Assembly (NCBI GenBank): GCA_902767225.1
Contig: CACXGN010000003.1
Location: forward strand, 62,001-126,000
Reading direction: 5' to 3'
DNA length: 64,000 nt
Origin: an uncultured Eubacteriales bacterium
GTDB taxonomy: Bacteria > Bacillota > Clostridia > Christensenellales > Borkfalkiaceae
A program made the translations under genes and the position numbers. How positions within the stretch are numbered: the stretch's first letter is position 1; each line of letters starts with the position of its first letter. The notes under the pieces were generated by a model. The model was not told where the DNA came from. It worked only from the letters and a program-made list of their open reading frames with translations, and did no database searches. Of this stretch, positions 40,520-49,117 are shown piece by piece.

Positions 40520-41695
40520 ATGGCAGTAACTTTAACTGGCGCGGATAAAGCGCTTAAATCTTATTATCTTGACGTTGTAGCAGAACAACTTAACAACAAC
40601 ACTAACCCTTTGCTTGCCATGATCAAGCAAAGCACAGACGACGTTTGGGGCAAGGAAATCAAAAAACTTGCAGTCTACGGGCTTAACGGCGGGATCGGCG
40701 CAGGCACGGAAGACGGCGACCTTCCTTCCGCAAACGGAAACAACTACGAACAGTTCGTGGTAACTCTTAAAAACCTTTACGGCACTATCGAAATTTCGGA
40801 TAAGGCGGTAAGAGCGTCCGAAAATAATGCGGGCGCGTTCGTAAGCCTTTTAAATGCCGAAATGGAAGGACTTTTAAAAGCGGGAAGTTTCAACTTCGGC
40901 AGAATGCTTTTCGGCGACGGCTCTGGTAAAATCGCCACCGTATCCGGAATATCTTCGGGCGTTATCACGTTAGACTCGGTTAAAAACGTTATCGAAGGCA
41001 TGGTCGTAGATTTCAGAACGGCGGCGGGTGTAGAAATTTCCGGCGCTACCGCAAGAAGAATTTTGACGGTAGACAGAGTTCAGAAGAAAATCACCGTAAG
41101 CGGATCGGTAATAAGCGACGAATTAGTTCCCGCAAACTCGATCATGACGGTTCAGGGATCTTATAATAACGAGATCACGGGACTTGGCGCTATCTTCGGA
41201 AATGGAGAAACTCTTTACGGAATAAACAAGGCAAGCCATACTTGGCTCAACCCGTATAAACTTACTTCGTGCGGAGCGATAACCGAAGCGAAGATCCAAA
41301 AAGCAATCGACGCTATCGAAGAACAGAGCGGCGGCACGGTAAACTTTATCGTCTGCTCTTGGGGCGTTCGCAGAGCGCTTCAAGCGCTGTTTGCGGCGAA
41401 TAAACGTATCGTAGACGTAATGGAACTTGCAGGCGGATATAAGGCGATGAGTTATAACGGTATTCCGATCGTTGCAGACAGATTCTGTCCGGACGGAACA
41501 ATGTATTTACTCAACACCGAAGACTTTACCTTGCATCAACTTTGCGACTGGCAATGGCTTGAAGGGGACGACGGCAAAGTGTTAAAACAGGTTGCCGGCA
41601 AACCAGTTTACACCGCAACGCTCGTTAAATACGCGGATTTAATCTGCGCTCGTCCTTGCGGACAAGGCGTTATCACGGGAATTACCGAAGCGTAA
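40520..41695 (+). CDS. Phage major capsid protein
   Basis: 391 residues. The order scaffold-capsid, the N-terminal ADKALKSYYLDVVAEQLNNNTNPLLAMIKQS, the central strand-rich part with an insertion-like domain (about 130-225) and the C-terminal NGIPIVADRFCPDGTMYLLNTEDFTLHQL segment fit an HK97-fold coat protein. No protease gene lies in the cassette, so maturation cleavage is unlikely. A strong hairpin follows it, consistent with high expression of this gene relative to those downstream. Confidence 0.8.
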   Translation: MAVTLTGADKALKSYYLDVVAEQLNNNTNPLLAMIKQSTDDVWGKEIKKLAVYGLNGGIGAGTEDGDLPSANGNNYEQFVVTLKNLYGTIEISDKAVRASENNAGAFVSLLNAEMEGLLKAGSFNFGRMLFGDGSGKIATVSGISSGVITLDSVKNVIEGMVVDFRTAAGVEISGATARRILTVDRVQKKITVSGSVISDELVPANSIMTVQGSYNNEITGLGAIFGNGETLYGINKASHTWLNPYKLTSCGAITEAKIQKAIDAIEEQSGGTVNFIVCSWGVRRALQALFAANKRIVDVMELAGGYKAMSYNGIPIVADRFCPDGTMYLLNTEDFTLHQLCDWQWLEGDDGKVLKQVAGKPVYTATLVKYADLICARPCGQGVITGITEA

Positions 41696-41721
41696 ATTTA
41701 AAACTTAAAATTTAATAAAGG

Positions 41722-41753
41722 TCGGCGTCGCAAGATTTTGCGACGCCGATTTT
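41722..41753 (+). terminator. Strong hairpin after the capsid gene
   Basis: Perfect 12-base-pair stem TCGGCGTCGCAA / TTGCGACGCCGA with a GATT loop and TTTT. The T-tract is short, so it may reduce, not stop, transcription into the connector genes, and it would protect the capsid mRNA end. Confidence 0.7.
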
Positions 41754-41763
41754 CGGAGAAGAT

Positions 41764-42327
41764 ATGAAAATAAAAGATATTATCAGAACTGCGGCTATTT
41801 ATCTCGGAAGAGAGAGAATAATCGAATACCTTGAAAACGGGGAAAATACGCTTGAAGACGCAAACTTAATGAGTCAGATAAACAATCTTACAAGATGCGC
41901 TAATTTAGTTATAAACGAATTGTGCTGTAACTACGTGCCTATGGTAAAGAGTGAAACGGTTGATTGCGCGGACGGAAAGATCTATTTTTCCGAATTGTCA
42001 GAAACGGTGCTCGAAATAGAAAAGGTAACGGACACCTTCGGCGAAAACGTGGAATATTCTTTCAGTCCCGAGTTTTTGACGGTATCTCTTCCTACGGTTA
42101 TAGTAACGTATAAATTCTTACCGCCGACTTACGGGCTTACCGACGAAATAGGCTACTCTGAGCGCGATTTGGGAAGAAGAGTGATAGCCTACGGAGTAGC
42201 GGCGGAATTTTTACTTACCGAGCACGACTTTAACGAAAGCGTTATGTGGCACGATAGGTTTACCGACGCTTTAAGCCGCGTCGTCAAGATAAAAAATTCC
42301 AAAATAAAGGGCAGGAGTTTTATATAA
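41764..42327 (+). CDS. Phage head-completion adaptor-like protein
   Basis: 187 residues. The mostly helical protein begins MKIKDIIRTAAIYLGRERIIEYL and ends with a basic segment. Size, position after the capsid and the DIIRTAA pattern fit head-tail connector or P22 gp4-type adaptors that bind below the portal. It shares its last base with the start of the next gene. Similarity is by pattern and position. Confidence 0.55.
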   Translation: MKIKDIIRTAAIYLGRERIIEYLENGENTLEDANLMSQINNLTRCANLVINELCCNYVPMVKSETVDCADGKIYFSELSETVLEIEKVTDTFGENVEYSFSPEFLTVSLPTVIVTYKFLPPTYGLTDEIGYSERDLGRRVIAYGVAAEFLLTEHDFNESVMWHDRFTDALSRVVKIKNSKIKGRSFI

Positions 42328-43529
42328 TGGTAAAAAGTAAACTGACAAAAATCGACGATATGGAAAAGAAATTTGAATTTTCCGATTTTTATTCGGTGGC
42401 AAAATTACCGATAAGCGTCAAGTGCGAAAAAAACAAGTTAAAAATCGGGCTAGCCTTTAACCTTTCAAGAAACCTTTCACTAAACAGCCGCGCGGAAAAA
42501 CTATACGTTATCGGCGGCGAAAAGTTCTGCTATTGCGAAGATAAAAGGCTATACCGCATAAAAAACGGAAGAGCGGTTTTGTTTAATCTTGAAAAGTATC
42601 TCTCTCCGCCCGAAATTTATAAAATACGGTATAACAAAAAGCCAACTTTAATAATAAAAAGCGAGCGTGGAATAGTGTTTTTTAACGGAAACTACGGGAT
42701 ATACGACGTTTTCGACGGGGATAACTACATAAGCATTAAAAACAGACTTATAATCTGCGATAAAGATAAAATTTACGTCAGCGGAGACGATCCCAAGGTA
42801 AAGTCCGACTATTTTGCCATAAAGTTCCCGATAGAAGACGGCAATATCTTGCACGCCTTTTCCTTAAACGGAAAACTGATTTTAATATTAAAAAGAAATA
42901 TCTATTCGCTAAGCCTTTTCGGTATGCCTGACGACTATAAAATCGAAGAGATAGAGAGCGAAAAACTGCGCGTTATGGAAGGAACTTCGGCTTCCGGCGA
43001 AGACGAGTGCTATTTTATAAGCGATAATAAACTGTGCATTTTAAAAAACGGAAAGGTATGCAAAATAGACGGGCTTTTGGATAAAAACGACGTAACCGTT
43101 ATAGGTAAAGCGTGTATATATTCCGGCACGTATTTACTTCCCGTTACGATAGACGGCGTAAAATATTTATACGCATACGACACTTCCGATAAAACGGATT
43201 ATTTTATAACGTGCGTTGGCGTTTCCTTTTCGGGCGGATACGAACTTTCTGCGGACGGCAAGGTATTTAAGTTGGGGCTTCGCGACGGAAAGCGCAGCTA
43301 TGAATCCGAAACGGTTTTAGGAAAAAGCGGCTTTATAGGCATAAAAAGAGTTGAAGTTTTTTCTTCGGGAAAGGCTGATATAACCTTTATCTCTCCGCCT
43401 AACGAAAAAACCATTACCGTTACGGACGGGGAAGAACGGTTTTACTTTTTCGGCGAAAAAGTGCGCGTTAAACTTACCTTTTTGGGGGCGGACGAACCGC
43501 TTTCGGACCTTAAAATCTTTTATGAATAA
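42327..43529 (+). CDS. Beta-rich protein of the head cassette, possible tail hub
   Basis: 400 residues, no family clearly recognised. Predicted almost entirely beta strand in repeated short units (KLYVIGGEKFCYCEDKRLYRI, GIVFFNGNYGIYDVF, DECYFISDNKLCILKNGKVCKI), ending in a compact beta domain (ADITFISPPNEKTITVTDGEERFYFFGEKVRVKLTFLG). In P22-like phages a hub protein such as gp10 holds this place after the adaptor, so a plug or hub role is possible. No receptor-binding or enzymatic motif is seen. Confidence 0.45.
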   Translation: MVKSKLTKIDDMEKKFEFSDFYSVAKLPISVKCEKNKLKIGLAFNLSRNLSLNSRAEKLYVIGGEKFCYCEDKRLYRIKNGRAVLFNLEKYLSPPEIYKIRYNKKPTLIIKSERGIVFFNGNYGIYDVFDGDNYISIKNRLIICDKDKIYVSGDDPKVKSDYFAIKFPIEDGNILHAFSLNGKLILILKRNIYSLSLFGMPDDYKIEEIESEKLRVMEGTSASGEDECYFISDNKLCILKNGKVCKIDGLLDKNDVTVIGKACIYSGTYLLPVTIDGVKYLYAYDTSDKTDYFITCVGVSFSGGYELSADGKVFKLGLRDGKRSYESETVLGKSGFIGIKRVEVFSSGKADITFISPPNEKTITVTDGEERFYFFGEKVRVKLTFLGADEPLSDLKIFYE

Positions 43530-43540
43530 AGGAGAATAAA

Positions 43541-44437
43541 ATGGAATTTACTATACCGACAACCAAACCGGAAATGTATACCACGCTGATGAGAATATTT
43601 CATTATTATAGGATAAGATACGACGACTATGAAGAAGCGATAACCCAGCCTATCGTCGTTTCGCCCATTGTATATACTCAAAAAACCGAGAACCAAATGC
43701 AACAAATCGCCACGGCGCTGCTTGCTGGCGAGCATTCAAGGGAAGTTTATAAGGCAAAGGCGGAAATTTCGGATAGTCTTTATAAAATCGCCGCCGAAAA
43801 AGTTGCGCTGACGAGTAAAGGAGAAACGCTTATCGCAAAGGCGGAAGAAAGTTTTGACGAAGCCATAAAAAAAGTCGGATACGTTTCGGAAAGAACGGGA
43901 ACGGAAAACACCGATTTTTATGCGAAAAAAGTTTTGGATTTAGAGACCGAAAAGGCTAAAAAAATAGCCGAAATAAACGCGTCTATATCTTCCGAAATGG
44001 GGTCTCTTACCGCAAAAGAAACGGCGCTTACCGAAAAACTTTCTGAAATAGACGATGACTTTGCCGCAATCCACGCGGAAGATATAGCGGCAAAGGTTAT
44101 AGAACTTCAAAACGAAGAATCGGAACTCATGCGCTCCGTTTTAAAGTATAACAACACAATAAACGAAAAATCCGCAAAATACTTAAACGCCGTAGCAGAG
44201 ACCAAGGCAAAATTAAGGATCGAATATATGAAGATAAGGCAGGTTTCTTTCGGAAAAGACGATCTTGTGGAAATGGGGTATTATAGAGACGCAATATCCT
44301 GCGTTACGGGGTATTACGACACTTTATCCGCGTCTGACGCATATAACGACATTAAAAACGAAGCCAACCTTATACCGTATCTCGAAGATTATTACGAAAC
44401 GATAATTTACCTTTATAAAACCCGTGTAAACTCTTAA
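43541..44437 (+). CDS. Coiled-coil protein ending the head cassette
   Basis: 298 residues, not recognised. Residues about 70-235 are long amphipathic helices with heptad-like Ala/Leu/Glu/Lys repeats (SLYKIAAEKVALTSKGETLIAKAEESFDEAIKK, KAKKIAEINASISSEMGSLTAKETALTEKL). The N- and C-terminal ends are Tyr-rich (MYTTLMRIFHYYRIRYDDYEEA; YLEDYYETIIYLYKTR). It could be a needle, internal or DNA-ejection protein, or a lineage-specific factor replacing tail function. A strong terminator follows directly. Confidence 0.5.
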   Translation: MEFTIPTTKPEMYTTLMRIFHYYRIRYDDYEEAITQPIVVSPIVYTQKTENQMQQIATALLAGEHSREVYKAKAEISDSLYKIAAEKVALTSKGETLIAKAEESFDEAIKKVGYVSERTGTENTDFYAKKVLDLETEKAKKIAEINASISSEMGSLTAKETALTEKLSEIDDDFAAIHAEDIAAKVIELQNEESELMRSVLKYNNTINEKSAKYLNAVAETKAKLRIEYMKIRQVSFGKDDLVEMGYYRDAISCVTGYYDTLSASDAYNDIKNEANLIPYLEDYYETIIYLYKTRVNS

Positions 44438-44446
44438 CGGGACGTT

Positions 44447-44470
44447 AACGCCGCATATGCGGCGTTTTTT
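44447..44470 (+). terminator. Terminator closing the head cassette
   Basis: Twenty-base perfect palindrome built on AACGCCGCAT / ATGCGGCGTT, followed by more T, ten bases after the last cassette gene. Confidence 0.88.
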
Positions 44471-44480
44471 ATTTTATCCG

Positions 44481-44509
44481 TTGACCTTAATAAAAAATAA
44501 TGATATACT
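44481..44509 (+). promoter_or_regulatory. ispG promoter
   Basis: TTGACC (44481-44486), 17-base spacer, TATACT (44504-44509), just after the cassette terminator, so ispG expression is separate from the cassette. Confidence 0.82.
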
Positions 44510-44528
44510 TATTAAATAGGTAAAAGTT

Positions 44529-45569
44529 ATGAGCAAAAAAGTAAAGATAGGCAATATTTATATAGGCGGCGGTGAAAAAATCGCTATTCAGTCTATGGCG
44601 ACCACCCGCCCTTCTGACGTTATAAACTCAGTTAAAGCGGCTAAAGAACTTGAAAAAGCGGGGTGCGAGATTCTCCGTTTTTCGGTGCTTGACGAAAAAG
44701 ACGCAAAGGCTTTTTCGGAACTTAAAAAAGAGATAAAAATTCCGCTAGTTGCCGATATCCATTTCGATTATCGGCTCGCTATCTCCGCCATCGAAGCGGG
44801 GGCTGATAAAATAAGGATAAACCCCGGCAACGTCGGAGGGGAACAAAACGTTATTAAGGTGGCGGAAGCGCTTAAAAGAAGCGGCGTTCCCGTGCGCGTC
44901 GGCTCGAATACGGGAAGTATAGAGAAAAACTTTTTGAATAAATACGGCAAAAACGAGATCTCGCTTGGGGAAAGCGCGCTTAAAAACGTTGCGATACTCG
45001 AAAAGCACGGCGTTAATAATATCGTCGTTTCGGTAAAAGCGTCTTACGTTCCGCTTACCATAAAAGCGTATGAATATATCGCGAAAAAAACCGACTATCC
45101 TTTGCATCTCGGCGTAACCGAGGCGGGCGGGGAGTATAACGGCGTTATCAAAAACTCCGCCGCTATGGGCGCACTTTTATCTAAGGGGATAGGCGATACT
45201 ATAAGGGTAAGCCTTTCCGCCGATCCCGTTCGCGAAGTGGTTGCGGCAAAGGCGATCCTATCCGCGCTCGAAATAATAGACGAAGGAGTGAAAGTTATCG
45301 CTTGCCCCACTTGCGGCAGGTGCGAGTGGGACTGTATGGCGTTTGCGTCCGAAGTGGAAAACTACGTTAAAAACGAAAAAAAGCCGCTTAAAATTGCGGT
45401 CATGGGTTGCGTGGTGAACGGACCTGGCGAAGCGGCGGACGCCGATCTCGGGATCGCGGGAGCGAAAGACGATTGCGTGATCTTTAATAAAGGCAAAATC
45501 GTTAAAAGAGTTAAAAAAGAAGACGTAAGAAAAGTATTTTTCGAGGAAATTGATAAATGTATACGGTAA
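44529..45569 (+). CDS. ispG: 4-Hydroxy-3-methylbut-2-enyl diphosphate synthase
   Basis: Iron-sulfur enzyme of the MEP isoprenoid pathway. 346 residues, bacterial length. IQSMATTRPSDV at the N-terminus, a TIM barrel with VADIHFDYRLAI and INPGNVGG, and the cluster ligands in CPTCGRCEWDC and MGCVVNGPGEA are all intact. Dxr and rseP, often adjacent in Clostridia, are not in the window; the phage head cassette occupies the upstream side. The next gene overlaps its last 13 bases. Confidence 0.96.
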   Translation: MSKKVKIGNIYIGGGEKIAIQSMATTRPSDVINSVKAAKELEKAGCEILRFSVLDEKDAKAFSELKKEIKIPLVADIHFDYRLAISAIEAGADKIRINPGNVGGEQNVIKVAEALKRSGVPVRVGSNTGSIEKNFLNKYGKNEISLGESALKNVAILEKHGVNNIVVSVKASYVPLTIKAYEYIAKKTDYPLHLGVTEAGGEYNGVIKNSAAMGALLSKGIGDTIRVSLSADPVREVVAAKAILSALEIIDEGVKVIACPTCGRCEWDCMAFASEVENYVKNEKKPLKIAVMGCVVNGPGEAADADLGIAGAKDDCVIFNKGKIVKRVKKEDVRKVFFEEIDKCIR

Positions 45570-47101
45570 AAACCCGCGAAGAATTTGAAGGCGACGTAAA
45601 AAATCTCGACGAATCGCTTAAAAACGCAAGGCTTTCAAACGTAACGGTAGTCAGAAACGAAAGAAAGATAAGATACGAATTTATTTGCGATAAAACGGTT
45701 ACGCCCGAAGTAAAGGAAATGATCCTTAAAGAGGCGGAAAAAATAACTCCGCCCGCATTTTCGCTTATCGAAGTTTCGGTAAAAAAGATAAAGAGTAACG
45801 ACGAACTTATAAATAACGAAATATATAAATTTTTGACCACCAACTATCCTTCTGCGTCGATATTTTTAAAGCAAGGGGATGTCAGATCCGAAGTTTTCGG
45901 CGACGTGGTAAGATATATCGTGCGTCTTCCCAAAGATTCTTCGGAATACTTAAAAAGCGTGGGTGCGCTCGGCAAGTTAAACGAATATTTAGGCACTAAA
46001 TTTTGTTCGGATTTTGCCGGAGAGACCGAAGAAAAGGAAAGCGAAGAAAATATAAGCCTTTTATCCGACGAAGTTTACGAGAGCGAACTGAATAAAGTTA
46101 CGCACAGAACGATAAAGGTCGAACAAGTGGAGATAGTCGACGATTTAACGATGGGCGATCTTGCCGTGTATATAGAAGACGTTGCAGACGGCGACGCAGT
46201 TATTTGCGGAACGATCACCGATATTTCGGAAAGAGAAACGAAGAACGGAAAACCGTTTTTCATTATCAATATAGACGATACGACCGGAAGAACGGGCGGG
46301 GTGTATTTTTCAAAGAAGAACACGCTTCCGAGAATTAAAAGGTTGTCTGTCGGCGACGCTATAATCGCAAGGGTAACCGTCGGCGAATATAACGGAAGAA
46401 GATCGACCACGTATAATAAGATAAACGTCTGCAAGTTCCCCGAAAACTTCGTTAAAAAGGATAAATATAAAAAGAGCGCCCCGAAGAATTATAAGAACGT
46501 TTTTCCGACGGAAGCGAACGTGATTAAGGTAAAATCGGTATTCGAGCAAGAAGAGCCGCTTCCGAAAGAACTTACCGAAAAGGAATACGTGGTTTTCGAT
46601 ATAGAGACCACGGGGCTTAACGACGCGAAAGACGAAATAACCGAAATCGGCGCGGTAAAGATCATAGGCGGAAAAATAACCGAGCAATTCACTTCGCTTA
46701 TCAAGGTAAACGCGCATATTTCGGACGAGATAGTTAAAATCACCGGCATTACCGACGAAATGGTAAAAAACTCACCGAGAATATCTGCGGTTATTCCGGA
46801 CTTTATGAAGTTTATCGAAGGCGCGGTTTTAGTGGGGCATAACGTAATAAACTTCGACTATAAGTTTATAAAGCGCTTTGCGGGCGAAGAAGATTTTGAA
46901 GTTAAAAACAAAGTTATAGATACTTATGAAATGGCAAGGAAGTATCTTTTGGTGCTTAAAAAATTCGACCTGCAAACGATTGCGGACTATTTCGGAATAG
47001 TCTTCCACCACCATCGCGCGCTTGCGGACGCATACGCCACGGCGGAAGCCTTTATAGAAATAATGAAGATAAAAGATAAAGAAGAAAAAGCCGCGATATG
47101 A
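45557..47101 (+). CDS. PolC-derived OB/exonuclease protein lacking PHP and polymerase
   Basis: 514 residues. Residues 1-190 resemble the PolC N-terminal domain, 198-297 the PolC OB fold (TMGDLAVYIEDVADGDAVICGTI, ISERETKNGKPFFIINIDD). A short linker EEPLPKELTEKEY leads into a complete DEDDh proofreading exonuclease: Asp348 and Glu350 in FDIETTGL, Asp434 in GHNVINFDY, His486 and Asp491 in HHRALADA. Full PolC is about 1,400 residues. Here the PHP segment that normally lies between OB and exonuclease, and everything after the exonuclease, are missing. The stop is clean and the next 90 bases are promoter. It sits at the usual polC locus before rimP-nusA. Confidence 0.85.
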   Translation: MYTVKTREEFEGDVKNLDESLKNARLSNVTVVRNERKIRYEFICDKTVTPEVKEMILKEAEKITPPAFSLIEVSVKKIKSNDELINNEIYKFLTTNYPSASIFLKQGDVRSEVFGDVVRYIVRLPKDSSEYLKSVGALGKLNEYLGTKFCSDFAGETEEKESEENISLLSDEVYESELNKVTHRTIKVEQVEIVDDLTMGDLAVYIEDVADGDAVICGTITDISERETKNGKPFFIINIDDTTGRTGGVYFSKKNTLPRIKRLSVGDAIIARVTVGEYNGRRSTTYNKINVCKFPENFVKKDKYKKSAPKNYKNVFPTEANVIKVKSVFEQEEPLPKELTEKEYVVFDIETTGLNDAKDEITEIGAVKIIGGKITEQFTSLIKVNAHISDEIVKITGITDEMVKNSPRISAVIPDFMKFIEGAVLVGHNVINFDYKFIKRFAGEEDFEVKNKVIDTYEMARKYLLVLKKFDLQTIADYFGIVFHHHRALADAYATAEAFIEIMKIKDKEEKAAI

Positions 47102-47139
47102 TTTTGTTTTTATATTTATAAAAAAATTGTAAAAAACGC

Positions 47140-47168
47140 TTGTAATTTTATTATTAATATGGTAATAT
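47140..47168 (+). promoter_or_regulatory. Promoter of the rimP-nusA-infB operon
   Basis: TTGTAA (47140-47145), 17-base spacer, TAATAT (47163-47168), expected start near 47175, followed by the attenuator hairpin. Confidence 0.72.
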
Positions 47169-47192
47169 TTATATAGAAATAGGTTGCTTGAC

Positions 47193-47226
47193 TTATGAGA
47201 ACGGTTTCCCGTTCTCATAATTTTTT
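47193..47226 (+). terminator. Leader attenuator before rimP-nusA
   Basis: A 12-base-pair stem TTATGAGAACGG / CCGTTCTCATAA and six T, lying between the promoter and the rimP ribosome site. B. subtilis NusA is known to limit its own operon by stimulating termination in the leader upstream of this gene pair; the same arrangement is seen here. Confidence 0.8.
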
Positions 47227-47238
47227 ATGGAGGGCGTT

Positions 47239-47703
47239 TTGAAAATTAAATCCGAAAAAGAAATTATCGAACTTATGAATAAAACCGCAGAAAAACTCGG
47301 GCTTAAATTTATCGACCTCGAATTTAAAAATCCCGCCGACCCGACGCTTACCGCCGTTATCCATAAAGACGGCGGCGCCGATCTTGACGATTGCGAAAAG
47401 TTCTCGGTAGCCGTATCTGACGCGCTGGACGAATTAGATCCAACTGACGGCACGCCCTATACTTTCAACGTCAGTAGCCGCGGGATAGACTGGGCGTTTA
47501 AGTCGGACGAAGATTATTTGTCGCACTTAAACCAAAAGGTCGAAGTCAAACTTAAAAACTCCATAAAAGGCAAAAAGTATTACGACGGGGTTTTGCTTTC
47601 ATACGACGGCAAATCCGTAACGATAAAAGTCGACGCAAAGAACACATTTACTGTCGACCTTAAAAATATTTCAAAGATGAACGAGTTTATCGATTTTTCT
47701 TAA
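47239..47703 (+). CDS. rimP: Ribosome maturation factor RimP
   Basis: Needed for 30S subunit assembly. Start TTG 47239 is chosen since GGAGGG lies 5 bases before it; the ATG at 47227 abuts the attenuator and includes that site. 154 residues. The N-terminal alpha/beta domain (KTAEKLGLKFIDLEFKNPADPTLTAVIHKDGG), conserved LDDCEKFSVAVSDALDELDP, and the C-terminal Sm-like domain are present. First gene of the operon. Confidence 0.94.
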   Translation: MKIKSEKEIIELMNKTAEKLGLKFIDLEFKNPADPTLTAVIHKDGGADLDDCEKFSVAVSDALDELDPTDGTPYTFNVSSRGIDWAFKSDEDYLSHLNQKVEVKLKNSIKGKKYYDGVLLSYDGKSVTIKVDAKNTFTVDLKNISKMNEFIDFS

Positions 47704-47745
47704 AACCGATTAAAAATTAAATAGATTAACTTTAGGAGAGTAAAA

Positions 47746-48834
47746 ATGATTAACCAAGATTTCTTTTTGGCACTTGCCGATTTAGAAAGGCAAAAAGGTA
47801 TTTCCGAACAAGACTTTATAGGCGCGCTCGAAGAAGCGCTCGTATCCGCCTATAAAAAATATTCGGGAGACGCAAGTAAAATTTCCGTAAAACTTATTCC
47901 GGATAAAAAGACCGTTAAGTTTTACAGCGTTAAAACCGTAGTTGAAGAAGTCGTAGAACCCGAGGAAGAAATCAGTCTTGAAGACGCAGCGAAGGTAAAA
48001 AAGAGCATAAAGGTAGGCGACGTTTTGAGCGTAGAATTCGTGCCGAAGAACTTCGGGCGTATCGCCGCGCAGACCGCAAGGCAGATAATTATGCAAAAAC
48101 TTCGCGAAATAGAGAAGAACAACACCGTATCCGAGTTTGAAGATAAAGAAGGCGAACTTATGGTTTGCACCGTCAGAAGGATAGAAGACGGCAACGTTTA
48201 CGTTGAACTCGGCGGCAATCAGATAGAAGGCGTTATTTTGCCGAGAGACCAAGTCCCCGGCGAAAAATACGAACTCAATCAAAAACTCAACGTTTTCGTT
48301 AAAAAGGTTAAAAACTTCGGAAAAACCGCTCAGATCGTCGTATCCAGAACTTCCACGGGGCTGGTTAAAAGAGTGTTTGAAAACGAAGTTCCGGAGATCC
48401 GTCAAGGTCTTGTGGAGATCAAGGCGATCGCAAGAGAACCGGGGCAGAGAACCAAGATCGCGATATATAGCGCCGATCCGGAAATCGACGCCGTCGGCGC
48501 GTGCGTTGGTGCAAAGGGCGCAAGGGTAAACGCGATCGTTAATGAACTCGGCGGCGAAAAGATAGATATAATTTTGTGGAGCGAAAACCCGCTTGAATTT
48601 ATTTCCAAAGCGCTTTCGCCCGCAAGAGCGATAAAGATAATCCAAACGGGTGAAACCAGCGCGCTTGCGATCGTTCCGGACGATAAACTTTCGCTCGCTA
48701 TCGGCAGAAGCGGTCAGAACGCCCGCCTTGCCGTTCGCCTGACCGGTTGGAAGATCGACGTTAAAAGCGAATCCGCGGCGTTAGATTTAATCGATAACGC
48801 GGAACAGCAAGAAGAAACCGAAACGGAAGAATAA
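47746..48834 (+). CDS. nusA: Transcription factor NusA
   Basis: RNA polymerase-bound elongation/termination factor. 362 residues. The N-terminal polymerase-binding domain (MINQDFFLALADLERQKG) leads to an S1 domain (about 130-200, VCTVRRIEDGNVYVELGGNQIEGVIL) and two KH domains (about 205-345, DAVGACVGAKGARVNAIVNELGGEKID and LAIGRSGQNARLAVRLTGWKID). The acidic tail is short, as in other Firmicutes. It likely controls its own operon through the upstream attenuator. Confidence 0.97.
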   Translation: MINQDFFLALADLERQKGISEQDFIGALEEALVSAYKKYSGDASKISVKLIPDKKTVKFYSVKTVVEEVVEPEEEISLEDAAKVKKSIKVGDVLSVEFVPKNFGRIAAQTARQIIMQKLREIEKNNTVSEFEDKEGELMVCTVRRIEDGNVYVELGGNQIEGVILPRDQVPGEKYELNQKLNVFVKKVKNFGKTAQIVVSRTSTGLVKRVFENEVPEIRQGLVEIKAIAREPGQRTKIAIYSADPEIDAVGACVGAKGARVNAIVNELGGEKIDIILWSENPLEFISKALSPARAIKIIQTGETSALAIVPDDKLSLAIGRSGQNARLAVRLTGWKIDVKSESAALDLIDNAEQQEETETEE

Positions 48835-48850
48835 TCATAAAAGGTAAGGT

Positions 48851-49117
48851 ATGGAAAAGAAAATTCCCATGCGTATGTGCATAGCCTGCCGCCAAATGAA
48901 ACCTAAAAAAGACCTGATCCGTATCGTAAAAACCGAGAACGGAATAGTTTTGGACAGTAGCGGAAGATTGAACGGCAGGGGCGCATACATATGCCCCGAC
49001 GGGGAGTGTATAAAAAAATTAAAAAAATCCCGTCTTATAAACAAGGCGTTTTCGTGCGAAGTTCCTGAATCCGTTTACGATAAGATCGAGGAGGATTTCT
49101 TTGGAAAAGAGAAGTAA
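48851..49117 (+). CDS. rnpM: YlxR/RnpM family RNA-binding protein
   Basis: 88-residue DUF448 protein; B. subtilis YlxR (RnpM) binds the RNase P RNA and tunes its activity. The signature PMRMCIACRQMKPKKDLIRIVK and GRLNGRGAYICPDGECIKKLKKSR is complete. It overlaps ylxQ by 17 bases. Confidence 0.94.
   Translation: MEKKIPMRMCIACRQMKPKKDLIRIVKTENGIVLDSSGRLNGRGAYICPDGECIKKLKKSRLINKAFSCEVPESVYDKIEEDFFGKEK

Noticed and set aside
47102..47238. Search for the missing PHP or polymerase part of PolC downstream
   Set aside because: The gap is only promoter and attenuator, and rimP follows; no remnant in any frame was seen.
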